DNA from: Chthonomonadaceae bacterium
GTDB taxonomy: Bacteria > Armatimonadota > Chthonomonadetes > Chthonomonadales > Chthonomonadaceae
Length of the DNA: 58,767 nucleotides
Assembly: GCA_027459665.1 (NCBI GenBank)
Contig: DAIDHN010000023.1
Location: 1 to 58,767, forward strand
Direction of reading: 5' to 3'
How positions within the stretch are numbered: position 1 is the stretch's first letter; each line of letters begins with the position of its first letter. The translations under genes and the position numbers were made by a program. Under the pieces are notes generated by a model. It did no database searches. It worked only from the letters and a program-made list of their open reading frames with translations, and was not told the origin of the DNA. Positions 19,001 to 27,308 of this stretch are shown here, piece by piece.

Positions 19001-19684
19001 CCAGATTGCTTCCAGGTTCTGCCCTGTCAGGTTGCCGCCAGCCTGATCTATAAACAGTGAGACCATTACTGGTAAACTTGTCCCCATCTCTGCAAACAAG
19101 GTCTCAATGGCAAACAAAGCCGCCTTCAAATTCAGGGTATCAAAGGTTGTCTCACACAGCAGAATATCTACCCCAGCCTCAACAAGTGCCCGCGCCTGCT
19201 CGTAGTAGGCAGACATCAACTTATCCCAGACAACAGCTCGGTAGGCTGGCCGGTTTGCATCTGCCACCACAGAGGCACTTCTGGTGCATGGGCCGATAGA
19301 ACCGGCAACCCAGCACTTGCGCCCTGGGGTTTTAAGCATGGCATCTCTGGCCGCCTCTAATGCGAGGTGTGCAGCAGCGGTATTCATTTCGACTACTAAA
19401 TCTGTCATGTCAAAATCTGCCATGCTCACTGCATTTGCATTGAAGGTATTGGTCTCAATTATATCTGCCCCGGCTGCCAGATAATCGGCATGAATAGACC
19501 GGATAACCTCTGGCTTTACAAGCATCAAGGCTTCATTATTATTCTTCAACTCACAGGTATGGTTAGCAAAGCGTTTCCCTCTGTAGTCTGCCTCTTCAAA
19601 ATGATAACGCTGTATCATGGTGCCCATTGCACCGTCCAGAACGAGTATGCGCTTTTCCAGCTCCTGCCTGAGTTCTTTGTTCAT
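16016..19684 (-). CDS. metH: Cobalamin-dependent methionine synthase
   Basis: 1222 residues, essentially the E. coli length (1227), with all four modules. The homocysteine barrel has [10 protein letters not shown] at 16-25 and zinc ligands C243 (LNC) and C308/C309 (GGCCG). The pterin-binding barrel follows from about residue 350 ([14 protein letters not shown]). The B12 module carries the cobalt-ligand motif GDVHDIGKN with H756, and the C-terminal part is the SAM-dependent reactivation domain (about 890-1222, including [12 protein letters not shown]). It methylates homocysteine from methyl-tetrahydrofolate. AAGGA is 11 bases before the ATG. It follows the SDR gene by 14 bases. I see no cobalamin or SAM riboswitch directly upstream, because mutL and the SDR gene occupy that space. 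Confidence 0.98.
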   Translation of the reverse strand: MNKELRQELEKRILVLDGAMGTMIQRYHFEEADYRGKRFANHTCELKNNNEALMLVKPEVIRSIHADYLAAGADIIETNTFNANAVSMADFDMTDLVVEMNTAAAHLALEAARDAMLKTPGRKCWVAGSIGPCTRSASVVADANRPAYRAVVWDKLMSAYYEQARALVEAGVDILLCETTFDTLNLKAALFAIETLFAEMGTSLPVMVSLFIDQAGGNLTGQNLEAIWTSISHVPLLSIGLNCSFGPDLMRPFIEELSSLASCYVSAYPNAGLPNPLSETGYDLTAEQMNPMICEWMENGWLNIVGGCCGTTPEHIAAMAESVKKYTPRQIPTLPKTLRLSGTQPLVFRKETNFVNIGERTNVTGSPRFAKLILSGNYEEALSVAQQQVENGAQIIDVNMDEGLLNGEEAMTEFLTLIQGEPNINRVPIMIDSSKWSVLEAGLKCLPGKGVVNSISLKEGEEAFRKTAHLIARYGAAVVVMAFDEQGQADTLQRRVDVCVRAFNILTREVGFSAEDIIFDPNILTVATGIEAHNNYAVDFIEAVRQIKELCPGCRISGGVSNLSFSFRGNNVVREAMHAAFLYHAIRAGLDMGIVNAGQLAVYEDIPADLLERVEDVLLNRRPDSTERLLEYAEGVKGQKGVQLAKNNEWRQASVEERLRHALVQGITDYIEADTEEARQKYDRPLQVIEGPLMDGMNVVGDLFGMGKMFLPQVVKSARVMKKAVAVLLPYMEQEKAGGQSAAGKILLATVKGDVHDIGKNIVGVVLSCNNYEIIDLGVMVSAEKILRAARENGVDVIGLSGLITPSLDEMSHVAKEMEREGFQVPLLIGGATTSRAHTAIKIAPCYSGPVVHVLDASRAVGVVSNLLSAEHASFIEAVKKEQEEQRDIYSRRNRETAMLSIEEARRRKYPIEWKAEDIACPDQYGIPVEHHADLKMLRDYIDWTPFFHVWDLHGRFPAILEDPVVGESASKVFEDAQQLLDKVIEENILQPAGVYGLYPANSAGEDVILYADTSRQRELRRFHFLRQQKEKSEGQYNYSLADFIAPLESGLTDWIGMFAVTSGHGLSSALQRFYADLDDYSAILLEALADRLAEAYAEALHREVRKVWGYGRDENLTPQDLIREKYRGIRPAPGYPACPDHSEKLEMFELLGVEKNAGICLTENFAMIPGSSVCGFYFAHPAARYFPVGKLNKDQVADYASRRGISLEQAEQWLAASLNYS

Positions 19685-19698
19685 CTTTCAATCAGTCC

Positions 19699-20454
19699 TT
19701 ACACCCCAGCCTGGGTAATGCGTCCGCCCGTTACAGGCAGATAGGTGCCTGTTATGTACCCAGCCAAGCGGCTTATATAAAAAACACAAGCGTTGCCGAT
19801 CTCATCAGCACTGCCGTGTACCCCCAGAGGGATTGAACGCGCAAAATTTTTCGATCCTTCAGAATCTGGATTCACTTTCTCATCTACCATCCAGCCGGGT
19901 GCAACCATGTTCACAGTAATATTATCAGAGCCAAGTTCTTTTGCCAGCGAACGACTGATACCCACCATGGCTCCTTTGCCTGACATGTATACCGACCAGT
20001 TTTCAGGGGCAAGGTTCCAAAGCTCGGTCACAATATTCACAATTCTCCCGCCGCCCTGTTTCTGCATGATTGGGCGAACAGCCCGCACCATATGAATTAC
20101 GCCCATACAGCCATATTGAAAAGCATTCAGGTAATCTTCATCGCTCGACTTTTCAATAGAGCCTTCCTGCCTGCCGTTTATTGCATTATTCACCACGCCG
20201 TCAATTCTGCCAAACATACTGTGTACCTGTTCTACCATCCTGCTTACCTCAGCAGCACTGGTCACATCAGCCTGAAATGCAGCGGCTTTGCCGCCCAAAT
20301 CTGTGATTTCTGCCACAACCTTCTCAGCCTTGTCACGGCTGTGAGCATAGTTCACTGCAACCACTGCTCCCTCTTTGGCCAGCACCCTCGATATAGAGGC
20401 TCCTATGCCCCTGCCTGCTCCTGTTACAAGCACTACTTTGCCTTCAATCAACAT
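19699..20454 (-). CDS. Short-chain dehydrogenase/reductase (FabG-like)
   Basis: About 251 residues from the ATG at 20454, chosen for GGAG seven bases upstream and because it begins one strand before the dinucleotide motif TGAGRGIG; the longer open frame runs into mutL. Other SDR marks are NNA near residue 90 and YMSGK (Tyr-x3-Lys). Counting 13 residues back from the Tyr gives Thr where most SDRs have the catalytic Ser (IVTEL instead of ISS), a tolerated but less common variant. It is probably an NADPH-dependent 3-oxoacyl or small-molecule reductase; the substrate is not evident. It is the middle gene between mutL and metH. Confidence 0.85.
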   Translation of the reverse strand: MLIEGKVVLVTGAGRGIGASISRVLAKEGAVVAVNYAHSRDKAEKVVAEITDLGGKAAAFQADVTSAAEVSRMVEQVHSMFGRIDGVVNNAINGRQEGSIEKSSDEDYLNAFQYGCMGVIHMVRAVRPIMQKQGGGRIVNIVTELWNLAPENWSVYMSGKGAMVGISRSLAKELGSDNITVNMVAPGWMVDEKVNPDSEGSKNFARSIPLGVHGSADEIGNACVFYISRLAGYITGTYLPVTGGRITQAGV

Positions 20455-20467
20455 GTCGGTTCTCCTC

Positions 20468-22261
20468 TCATATTCGTTTGAATTGTTTGTCCAGTTCATT
20501 CAGTGTAATCTGAACTACTATCGGTCTGCCATGCGGACACAAATATGGGTTTTCTGTCTCTGAAAGCTGCTCAAGCAAACCCTGCATCTCTGGCATGGTA
20601 AGCGGATCGCCAGCCTTCACAGCCATTTTGCAGGCATTGGTAACAGTCACCAAATCTTGCTGCAAAAGCAGTCTTCTTGATACTGTGTGGTTCACAAGCT
20701 CATCTATCATATCACGAAGAATCTGTTCATACGGTTTGCGTGACAGCAGGGCAGGCACGGCACGAATCACAAAGGCATCAGCGCCAAAGGGTTCTATTTC
20801 CCAGCCTGCCTTCTGAAACTCTGCACAGTTCTCTGCCAGAGCCAGTGCTTCTCTGCGTTCCAAAGAAAAAGTTGCTGGTGTGGCCAATTGCTGAGAGGCA
20901 ATACCGTTTTGCGCTCTTTTCAGCGTGAGACGTTCATACAGTACCCGTTCATGGGCTACGTGCTGATCTATCACAGCCAGTCCATCCGATGTCATAGCCA
21001 CTATGTAGGTGTTGCGCATCTGGCCCAGCACCTGAAACTCTCTCAGCATCTCGCCAAACGGTCTGGCCAGCGGCATCCGCGATTCTAGCATGCCTGAAAC
21101 AACCGCAGGTTCAACTGCTGCACTTCCCGCTACTGTGCTAAATAGGGGTTTTTCTACAACAGCTGAGGGTGCAAAATCTGCAAATGCATCCAAGGGCGAT
21201 TGCCGCAGAGTGCTGTCTGCAGTTGGTTCTGCATTGTGAGGCACGGTAAGATTGGGGGCAGGCAGTATGCCTACCTCCATCAAGCTTTTCTTTACTGCCT
21301 GACTCACTGCATGATGCACATCGCCGTCTCGGGTGAATTTCACCTCGGTTTTGGTCGGATGCACGTTCACATCCACGCACTCGGCAGGCATATCTATAAT
21401 CAACGCGGCCAGCGGATACCGCATGTCTGGCGTAAGAGACCGAAACGCATCCTCCAAAGCATGGCTAATCAGCCGGCTCTTCACTGGCCTGCCATTCACA
21501 AAGAAAAGCTCATGAGTTCTGCCAGGGCGCGTAACCTCAGGGGTAGATATATACCCGCGCACCTGCACACTTCCTCCGTCATGGCTTACCGGCGCCAAAC
21601 GCCGGGCAACTTCTCTCCCCCACACCACTGCCAGCACAGAAAGCAATTGCCCATCTCCAGGTGTAGAAAGCAGTTCCTGGCTGCCATGTTTCAACTGGAA
21701 TGATATGTGAGGATACCCAATGGCCAGCTGGCCTGCTATATCCAGTGCGCGGGAAGACTCTGCTCCATCAGATTTTAGAAACTTTAAACGTGCAGGGGTA
21801 TTAAAAAATAAATTCCGCACCTCAACACGAGTGCCGCGCGGCGTTACGGTTTGTGATAGGTTTACAATCTCTCCCCCCTCAACCTCCAGCACAATTCCTC
21901 CCTCGCTCTCCTCCACGCAGGTACTAAGAGTAAAATTTGATACCGAGGCGATAGAGGGAAGAGCTTCCCCCCGAAAACCAAGCGTTTGCAGTGCAAAAAG
22001 ATCATCTGCCGAGTTGATTTTGCTGGTAGCATGCCGCTGCATTGCCAGTATCGCATCATTCCTGCTCATACCGCAGCCATTGTCAAACACGCTGATGAGT
22101 CTTTTCCCCCCTTCTTCAAGTAGAATTTGTATTCGGGTTGCGCCGGCATCTATGGCATTTTCCACCAATTCTTTCAAAGCACTGGAAGGGCGCTCCACTA
22201 CTTCGCCCGCTGCTATTCTATTGGCCGTGTTTTCATCCAGCAAAATTACTTTGTCAGCCAC
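20468..22261 (-). CDS. mutL: DNA mismatch repair protein MutL (endonuclease type)
   Basis: About 597 residues from a GTG at 22261, which has GGGAGG nine bases upstream and gives the standard N-terminus before ILLDENTANRIAAGEV; a longer in-frame extension overlaps pilT and is rejected. GHKL ATPase motifs are ELVENAIDAGA, DNGCGM and GFRGEAL. The C-terminal domain carries the metal/endonuclease motif DQHVAHERVLYE (Val at the usual Ala), ACKMAVKAGD and CPHGRP, so this is the nicking type found in bacteria without MutH. It couples MutS recognition to strand incision. Its stop lies 13 bases before the SDR start. Transcription must start in the 22.26-22.32 kb gap after the pilT terminator. Confidence 0.96.
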   Translation of the reverse strand: MADKVILLDENTANRIAAGEVVERPSSALKELVENAIDAGATRIQILLEEGGKRLISVFDNGCGMSRNDAILAMQRHATSKINSADDLFALQTLGFRGEALPSIASVSNFTLSTCVEESEGGIVLEVEGGEIVNLSQTVTPRGTRVEVRNLFFNTPARLKFLKSDGAESSRALDIAGQLAIGYPHISFQLKHGSQELLSTPGDGQLLSVLAVVWGREVARRLAPVSHDGGSVQVRGYISTPEVTRPGRTHELFFVNGRPVKSRLISHALEDAFRSLTPDMRYPLAALIIDMPAECVDVNVHPTKTEVKFTRDGDVHHAVSQAVKKSLMEVGILPAPNLTVPHNAEPTADSTLRQSPLDAFADFAPSAVVEKPLFSTVAGSAAVEPAVVSGMLESRMPLARPFGEMLREFQVLGQMRNTYIVAMTSDGLAVIDQHVAHERVLYERLTLKRAQNGIASQQLATPATFSLERREALALAENCAEFQKAGWEIEPFGADAFVIRAVPALLSRKPYEQILRDMIDELVNHTVSRRLLLQQDLVTVTNACKMAVKAGDPLTMPEMQGLLEQLSETENPYLCPHGRPIVVQITLNELDKQFKRI

Positions 22262-22318
22262 ATGGATAATCCTCCCATATCTACTGTACCCTATATACCT
22301 TTTTCTCATAAGAGAAAC

Positions 22319-22353
22319 AAAAACAGCCTGCAGCAAAACTGCAGGCTGTTTTT
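22319..22353 (-). terminator. Intrinsic terminator after pilT
   Basis: A perfect 11-bp stem, ACAGCCTGCAG at 22323-22333 and CTGCAGGCTGT at 22339-22349 with a 5-base loop, lies just after the pilT stop. Read on the minus strand it is followed by TTTTTG, a classic T-tract; the plus strand also has a T-run, so it could act in both directions. It separates pilT from mutL. Confidence 0.85.
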
Positions 22354-22370
22354 GCTGTAAGTGCAGAAAT

Positions 22371-23492
22371 TTAGCGATGCACATGCGCAGACTGCGGCTG
22401 CTTTACTTCCCCTTTGTTGTAGGCCATGCGTATCATCTGTTTCAATTCTGTAAATACCCCTGCATTGCTCATGGCAATATCTTCAGTGATAATGCCTGCT
22501 TTATAGTAGCGCAGAAGGCACTGATTCATGGTCTGCATGCCCCAGTATGCTTCTGTACCAGCCTGTCGAATAGCAGTATAGATGTCATCAGATCGGCCTT
22601 CTTCAAGCATTTTCACAATGGTTGGGGTAACATCCATCACTTCGATGCCGGCAACTCTTCCCGAACCATCCGCTCTCGGCAGAAGCTTTTGTGAAAGCAC
22701 GCCGCGAAGAGATACCGACAAACGAAGCCACAGCATGGGACGTTCATGGGGCTGGAACATATTGGATACACGGTCCAGGGTTTCTGCTGCACTTGCGGTA
22801 TGCACGGTTGCAAACACAAGGTGCCCGGTTTCAGCAGCCTGCAGTGCAACGTTCATGGTTTCAATATCACGCATTTCACCAATAAGAATAACATCTGGTG
22901 CCTGGCGCAGCACATGCCTCAAGGCCATGCTAAAGTTATCTGTGTCTATACCTATTTCACGCTGGCTTACAATAGCAAGCTTGTCTTTGTGTACAAACTC
23001 AATGGGGTCTTCTATGGTGATGATGTTTACGCGGCGATTCTGATTGATCAAATCTATCATGGCCGCAAGAGTTGTCGTCTTGCCCGATCCGGTAGGCCCT
23101 GTAACCAGTACAAGCCCATTGCGGTGCTGGGTAAATTCCTTCACTTTCGGCGGAATACCCAACTCATCCAGTGATTTGATATTGGTAGGAATAAGGCGGC
23201 ATACAGTAGCTACTCCTCCCCTCTGATTGTAAACATTCATTCGAATGCGAAGTGCATCTCCTACAGAAAATGCAAGGTCCATCTCATGATGCTGCTCGAA
23301 CTGTGCCTGCATTCGGGGCGACATCTTGCTGTAACAGAGTTGTCTGACCATATCCGAACTCAGAGAAGGAAAATCTGTTTGAGCAATGTATCCATTCATA
23401 CGAACAGATGGAATAGAGTCAGCTTTCACAAACAAGTCAGAAGCGTTGCGCTCGGCAGCCCATAATATCATCTCATCCAATGTAAGCGACAT
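22371..23492 (-). CDS. pilT: Type IV pilus retraction ATPase PilT
   Basis: 373 residues with the PilT layout: N-terminal PAS-like domain starting LDEMILWAAERNASDLFV, Walker A TGPTGSGKTTTLAAMID, Asp box, Walker B LIGEMRD, and the His box HLVFATVHTASAAETLDR. The ends of secretion ATPases such as GspE/PilB (zinc Cys tetrad) are absent, and the AIRQAGTEAYWGMQTMNQ segment matches PilT more than PilB. It powers pilus retraction at the inner membrane for twitching or DNA uptake. No pilB/pilC neighbour is in the window. AGAGGA precedes the ATG. Confidence 0.93.
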   Translation of the reverse strand: MSLTLDEMILWAAERNASDLFVKADSIPSVRMNGYIAQTDFPSLSSDMVRQLCYSKMSPRMQAQFEQHHEMDLAFSVGDALRIRMNVYNQRGGVATVCRLIPTNIKSLDELGIPPKVKEFTQHRNGLVLVTGPTGSGKTTTLAAMIDLINQNRRVNIITIEDPIEFVHKDKLAIVSQREIGIDTDNFSMALRHVLRQAPDVILIGEMRDIETMNVALQAAETGHLVFATVHTASAAETLDRVSNMFQPHERPMLWLRLSVSLRGVLSQKLLPRADGSGRVAGIEVMDVTPTIVKMLEEGRSDDIYTAIRQAGTEAYWGMQTMNQCLLRYYKAGIITEDIAMSNAGVFTELKQMIRMAYNKGEVKQPQSAHVHR

Positions 23493-23595
23493 GGTATTTT
23501 CCTCTCATCAGGTCAGTGATGTGTATATGTACAGAAGCATTATTTCATAAACCATTTATTCTTGCAAATGGTTCCCAAACTAAATCGATACCCCG

Positions 23596-24396
23596 CTACG
23601 TTTTTTTAACAGTTCTAATGCGAATAAACAAGATAATTGCCAGTAAAAACCCCAGAAGGGCAATGGCCAGCAGGGAAATGCCTGTTTCTTCAAAAGGGCT
23701 TCTCCGCCTTGCAGTATTCATTTGTACAGTCGTTGTGCCCATGCCGACAACATCGGGAAGCGAACCATTGCTCAAAGGTGTGCCCATGCTGTCAACATCA
23801 GGAAGTGAACCCTTGTGATCTTTTATTACAACATCAAAACTGCATCTGCCTTTGTCTTCTATTCTATGCACCCACAAAGCTTTGCTGTTGTAGTATTCCT
23901 GGTTTGCAGCACCGTTTGCAGAACCAATTGCATAATCAATTTCAATGTGGTTCAAACGCTGCAGAGCCTGTAGCAACGGCATTACCAACGGTCTTCCATT
24001 CATAAACTGGGGGGCATTGCTCACCATAAGGTCGACAGCAGTAGTAATCGGAAAATGCTTGCTGTCGCCAGCAGAAGCGCTAGCATCTGTTATGCGGATG
24101 TTGCTTGACGGGCGCCAGCCGCTTACCCGAAATAGACGTGATATATCCTGTGCAACCAAAGCATGGCTCTCAACACGATTGTAGGCGATAACTATACGAG
24201 CGGCATTTGGACCAGGAAAAACAAACACAACTGCATCTACTTTACCAGTGGCCGATGTAGAGGCGCTTTTATGCATGGGAGCAGCAAACGACTTTGTGCA
24301 GGCAATACTGAAAATGAGAAGAAAAGCAGCACAAAAATAATGCAGATAGTAAAGTGGAGCTGAGGAGGCTCGAACTCCTGACCCCTTCAATGCCAT
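23596..24396 (-). CDS. Hypothetical membrane-anchored protein whose frame begins inside tRNA-Ala
   Basis: No family recognised. From the ATG at 24396 it would be 266 residues: a basic n-region (K4, R9), a hydrophobic core LHYFCAAFLLIFSIAC and SFAA give a well-formed signal peptide, then an extracytoplasmic domain, a tandem 15-residue repeat at about 196-225 and one C-terminal membrane helix (ISLLAIALLGFLLAIILFI) with a basic RIRTVKK tail, a type I membrane topology. The problem is that this ATG is in the anticodon loop of tRNA-Ala(GGC) on the same strand. The only in-frame alternative near it is a TTG also in the tRNA; the next ATG (24276) would remove the signal peptide. A GGGAGAG from the tRNA D-arm sits 9 bases upstream and could act as a ribosome site. 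Start therefore uncertain; body of the gene credible. Confidence 0.6.
   Translation of the reverse strand: MALKGSGVRASSAPLYYLHYFCAAFLLIFSIACTKSFAAPMHKSASTSATGKVDAVVFVFPGPNAARIVIAYNRVESHALVAQDISRLFRVSGWRPSSNIRITDASASAGDSKHFPITTAVDLMVSNAPQFMNGRPLVMPLLQALQRLNHIEIDYAIGSANGAANQEYYNSKALWVHRIEDKGRCSFDVVIKDHKGSLPDVDSMGTPLSNGSLPDVVGMGTTTVQMNTARRRSPFEETGISLLAIALLGFLLAIILFIRIRTVKKT
23722..23811 (-). repeat. Two-copy 45-bp tandem repeat inside the membrane-protein gene
   Basis: Two adjacent 45-base units (23767-23811 and 23722-23766) encode GSLPDVDSMGTPLSN and GSLPDVVGMGTTTVQ. They are in frame and highly similar, indicating a tandem duplication in the juxtamembrane linker of the encoded protein. Confidence 0.8.
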
Positions 24397-24427
24397 TGAA
24401 GTGCTCTCCCAACTGAGCTACAGCCCC
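24355..24427 (-). tRNA. tRNA-Ala (anticodon GGC)
   Basis: Read on the minus strand, the 73 bases fold as a full cloverleaf. The acceptor stem pairs GGGGCTG with CAGCTCC (one G-U), the D-arm is GCTCAGTTGGGAGAGC, the anticodon stem CTTCA/TGAAG encloses the loop ATGGCAT giving anticodon GGC, and the T-arm is AGGAG TTCGAGC CTCCT. The discriminator is A and CCA is not encoded. It would read GCC/GCU alanine codons. Confidence 0.95.
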
Positions 24428-24434
24428 GAATTGA

Positions 24435-24481
24435 AAGCAGTGTACTACTTTCATAACTTCTGATAAAAGTGTACACTGCTT
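24435..24481. repeat. Long inverted repeat just upstream of tRNA-Ala
   Basis: Arms AAGCAGTGTAC (24435-24445) and GTACACTGCTT (24471-24481) are perfectly complementary over 11 bases. After a one-base bulge the stem continues with ACTTT/AAAGT. It lies between the end of the secreted-protein gene (stop near 24557) and the tRNA 5' end. It could terminate the former or form a hairpin at the tRNA leader. The T-tract after it on the minus strand is short (TTTC). Confidence 0.6.
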
Positions 24482-24497
24482 CTCTGTCTTCTGTCAA
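24468..24497 (-). promoter_or_regulatory. Candidate promoter for tRNA-Ala
   Basis: On the minus strand a perfect -35 TTGACA (24492-24497) is followed after 18 bases by TACACT (24468-24473), a fair -10. Transcription would begin about 30 bases before the tRNA, within the inverted repeat. Confidence 0.4.
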
Positions 24498-24556
24498 GTG
24501 CAAAAACATACCCATACACTTACGCATAAAACCGGTGAGTCAATGTATGCACAGGT

Positions 24557-25636
24557 TTAATGCACCAGCACCGTTTGACTTCCATTGTCAAAAGTTACAC
24601 GCCTGCCGGTAAGCAGAGCAAAGAACCGTACTGGCACGTAAAATGTGTTATGCAAAACGCGTGCAGCAGCATCAAGCAAAACCCTGCGCGAATTGTTTAC
24701 CACTGCAATACGGCTGTTTGCTGCCAGGCGCACAGTGCCTGCCTGCCCTCTGGCCATGATGTAGGAACCGTTTTTATGGTAGGTATACGATGCCTGCAGG
24801 TCGCGCATAACTGCAGCGGCAGGCACCAGTATCGCTCCCCCAATGCGCACAGGCGGGGTATTTGAACCGAACTGTACATTCTGGCTGCCCACCATCACTC
24901 CAATTCCCGCAGCATCACTAGCAGACCCACTGTTCTGAAGCGAGGTGCTGCGGTGGAAGTTGTTTTGAGAAACTCTATACCCGCTGCTTCCGCCGCTGCC
25001 AAACACTACTTCTCTATCTAAACGCACCCCCATCTGTGTGCCAGTCTTCAAAACAACATCTCTGGGAACTGGTTTATGCCCTTTTTGCAGCGAACCAAAC
25101 AAAAATCCTAACCCGCCGCCCAGCAGGGTGTCACGCAGTGCGCTCCCCTTGGTAAGAGCGCTGATCAGCAATCCTGCACCTGCTCCATAGCCTATGTAAG
25201 TAAGGCGCTCATTGCTCTTGTTCGGGGTTGCAATCAATCGCCCGTCAGACTGGCGAATTACGCTCTTGTTATCCAGTCCTATCAACGAACCATTGATCGG
25301 ATAGGATTCTCCATCTGGCAAACGTATTCTGCGAAATGCCAGGTTAAGCATACCAGGGTGACTGCCATGTTTGGCGCTCACTGCACTCACATAACCGTCT
25401 ACGCGAGTACCTGCCGGCAAACCATATTCGCTTGCCGTGTTTTTAGTGATTTCAGCGATAAATGAATCGCCACGCGCAGCAGTTTTTGAACTGATCGAAC
25501 TGGTGATGCGTACGGGAAGCACTGTGCCGCTTGGAAGGCGCACCTGGTTTGCCAAAGCTGCTCCCTGCAGCGCTATAAGCAACACCACTCCAGATACTAT
25601 TCTATACCCCTCTGCATAGAAGAATTCTTTCTTCAT
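24557..25636 (-). CDS. Secreted protein with VirB10/TrbI-like segment and C-terminal stalk-type domain
   Basis: 359 residues with a signal peptide (hydrophobic core VVLLIALQGAALA, cleavage likely before NQV). Residues about 33-130 (LPSGTVLPVRITSSISSKTAARGDSF, then LPAGTRVDGYV) resemble the beta domain seen in TrbI/VirB10-type and related envelope proteins. A glycine-rich middle with GYGAGAGLL and GGGLGFLFGSLQKG could be a membrane-active or glycine-zipper hairpin. The C-terminal 90 residues (VRIGGAILVPAAAVM, LDAAARVLHNTFYVPVRFFALLTGRRV) resemble the copper-amine-oxidase-N-like stalk domain. No conjugation genes surround it, so an envelope structural role is inferred. AGGGAGA precedes the ATG; a candidate promoter lies at 25763-25790. 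Confidence 0.75.
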   Translation of the reverse strand: MKKEFFYAEGYRIVSGVVLLIALQGAALANQVRLPSGTVLPVRITSSISSKTAARGDSFIAEITKNTASEYGLPAGTRVDGYVSAVSAKHGSHPGMLNLAFRRIRLPDGESYPINGSLIGLDNKSVIRQSDGRLIATPNKSNERLTYIGYGAGAGLLISALTKGSALRDTLLGGGLGFLFGSLQKGHKPVPRDVVLKTGTQMGVRLDREVVFGSGGSSGYRVSQNNFHRSTSLQNSGSASDAAGIGVMVGSQNVQFGSNTPPVRIGGAILVPAAAVMRDLQASYTYHKNGSYIMARGQAGTVRLAANSRIAVVNNSRRVLLDAAARVLHNTFYVPVRFFALLTGRRVTFDNGSQTVLVH

Positions 25637-25931
25637 GAACCTATCTCCCTTCTGTCATTTCTGTATGCATGTTGTACAGTATCAACTATCAGACAGCTTC
25701 ATAAAACGGCAATGTTCCATGTGCTGTGACCTTTCATACAATACATGCGTTGAGATATAACCCATATACTCATACGTTTATTCTGCGCAAAAATAGTCTT
25801 TCGTATGCATTGTAGTAATTATCTCGGCAAGCAGCCAGCTTTGGGACACTTCATCTGAACTCACCCTTTTTTGCTACCAGGGTGTAGGTATACTAATGCA
25901 ATTCTGCAACTGTGAGGGTATATTCTGAAAT
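25637..25931. other. Divergent intergenic region between secreted-protein gene and hslV
   Basis: 295 bases without a credible gene. It holds a minus-strand promoter candidate (separate entry), a small hairpin CACCCT/AGGGTG at 25862-25867 and 25879-25884, and a plus-strand TATATT at 25919-25924 only seven bases before the hslV ATG, which would make a leaderless or nearly leaderless hslV transcript. The plus-strand -35 is weak (ATGCAA at 17 bases). Confidence 0.5.
25763..25790 (-). promoter_or_regulatory. Candidate promoter for the 24.6-25.6 kb secreted-protein gene
   Basis: On the minus strand TTGCGC (25785-25790) and TATATG (25763-25768) are separated by 16 bases. The predicted 5' leader is about 120 bases. 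The same -35 hexamer occurs in the promoter candidate at 27976. Confidence 0.4.
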
Positions 25932-26474
25932 ATGAATAATATTAAAATACGTTCTACCACCATTGTAGGCGTTTTGCGTAACGGCAGGGTCGCAATGGCA
26001 GGCGATGGGCAGGTTACTCTGCAAACTACAGTGCTGAAACATGGAGCGCGAAAAATACGCAAACTCTATCATGGCAAAGTCGTGGCCGGATTTGCAGGCT
26101 CTGTTGCAGATGCGCAGTCTCTGGCAGATACATTTGAACAGAAACTGGAAGCCTCTGGAGGTAATTTAACACGGGCAGCCGTGGAGTTTGCACGTGAATG
26201 GCGCACCGACAGGGTGCTTAGAAAACTGGAAGCAATGATGCTTGTTTCCGATGGACACCTGCTCTACATCTTATCTGGCGATGGTAATGTAGTTGAACCT
26301 GATGATGGTGCAGCTGCCATAGGTTCGGGGGGGGCTTACGCGCTGGCAGCTGCAAGAGCAATGCTTGCTCACTCTGCACTGGAGGCAGACGCCATTGCAG
26401 AGGAAGCGTTGAAAATAGCTTCGGAAATATGTATCTACACAAACGACAGAATTATTCTGGAGACTCTGCCCTGA
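25932..26474 (+). CDS. hslV: ATP-dependent protease peptidase subunit HslV
   Basis: 180 residues of the proteasome-like HslV/ClpQ family. The N-terminal threonine nucleophile is at T9 (MNNIKIRS then [10 protein letters not shown]), so an eight-residue propeptide should be removed. [17 protein letters not shown], the [10 protein letters not shown] segment and [14 protein letters not shown] are conserved. HslV forms a double hexamer activated by the AAA+ unfoldase HslU. Unusually the expected hslU does not follow; the next gene is an opposite-strand epimerase with a 23-base stop overlap. HslU may be encoded elsewhere. No good Shine-Dalgarno is seen. Confidence 0.95.
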   Translation: MNNIKIRSTTIVGVLRNGRVAMAGDGQVTLQTTVLKHGARKIRKLYHGKVVAGFAGSVADAQSLADTFEQKLEASGGNLTRAAVEFAREWRTDRVLRKLEAMMLVSDGHLLYILSGDGNVVEPDDGAAAIGSGGAYALAAARAMLAHSALEADAIAEEALKIASEICIYTNDRIILETLP

Positions 26475-27195
26475 CTGCGGACCTCAGAAGCGGCTCCCAG
26501 CCTAAAATACGCTTAGCCCGGGAAAGATTTACAATGCGCTCATGGTAGTCTCCAGAAATGGTACAAACCTGATAGCCACCCCCTGCATACCCCAGGGCAA
26601 GGTGCATTGCTCTGGCTGTATCGCTGGCGCCGGTTTCCAATGTATTTGTGCCTGCCTCGCATTTCTCCAGCCACATTTCATCCGAAATTGGATAGCACAA
26701 TCGAAGAGCAACCACCGACATTCCCCAGCTTCGCACTGCATGTCTGCATACCTCTTCGCCCAGCCATTTGGTGAAACCATAAACACTGCGAGAATCGGGT
26801 GCAAGGTCCTCATCACTAAAGTAGCGGTCTACAAGTTTGCCTTCATATACAGAAAGGCTGCTGGTATATACAGCATGATTCACTCCTGCTCTGTGCGCTG
26901 CTTCCAAAGCCATGTACAAACCTTTTACACTCGCATCTACTGCATCACTCACAAGTTCTGCCCGGTTCTGATTATGCCTGCCCATCGCCATATACAAAAG
27001 CGCTTCACACCCCGCAATTGCTTCATCCATTGCATTGGGCTGGCAGGCGCTGCCGGTAAAACTATCGATTCCCGCCTCCCGAATCCAGGCTTTCTCTGTA
27101 TTCAGGTCAAATACCTTCATCATATGATGAGGCCTCAAATAAGGCAGCGTCAAACGCCCAACGTGTCCCGCACCACCTACTACCAGAGTGCGCAT
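26452..27195 (-). CDS. NAD-dependent epimerase/dehydratase family protein
   Basis: 247 residues of extended SDR type. The dinucleotide motif is [11 protein letters not shown] at the N-terminus, [10 protein letters not shown] corresponds to the catalytic Ser/Thr strand, and YGFTKWLGE supplies Tyr-x3-Lys. A sugar-nucleotide substrate is usual for the family, but at this short length it could be another small-molecule reductase. It is convergent with hslV and divergent from the ANTAR regulator. Confidence 0.8.
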   Translation of the reverse strand: MRTLVVGGAGHVGRLTLPYLRPHHMMKVFDLNTEKAWIREAGIDSFTGSACQPNAMDEAIAGCEALLYMAMGRHNQNRAELVSDAVDASVKGLYMALEAAHRAGVNHAVYTSSLSVYEGKLVDRYFSDEDLAPDSRSVYGFTKWLGEEVCRHAVRSWGMSVVALRLCYPISDEMWLEKCEAGTNTLETGASDTARAMHLALGYAGGGYQVCTISGDYHERIVNLSRAKRILGWEPLLRSAVRAESPE

Positions 27196-27308
27196 AACTA
27201 CTCCCTTCTATCAGATAAATCGTAATACTTCTAGACTCTGCCCACACACATTCGCATTCACCAACAGAAATACCTTCATTCTGCAGCGATCAGAGGAGAT
27301 TGAATATT

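Noticed and set aside
16016-19684. Several plus-strand open frames opposite metH (for example 17417-17857 and 18086-18565)
   Set aside because: They are shadows of the long metH frame, with no start context or recognisable domain.
19685-19698. SAM or cobalamin riboswitch in front of metH
   Set aside because: Only 14 bases separate metH from the SDR gene, and nothing resembling a B12 box appears before mutL either.
22262-22384. Longer MutL start overlapping pilT
   Set aside because: It runs through the pilT terminator; the GTG at 22261 has a good Shine-Dalgarno and the normal N-terminus.
21720-22694. 324-codon plus-strand open frame
   Set aside because: It lies antisense to well-supported mutL and pilT, and its translation is low-complexity Ser/Ile-rich with no domain.
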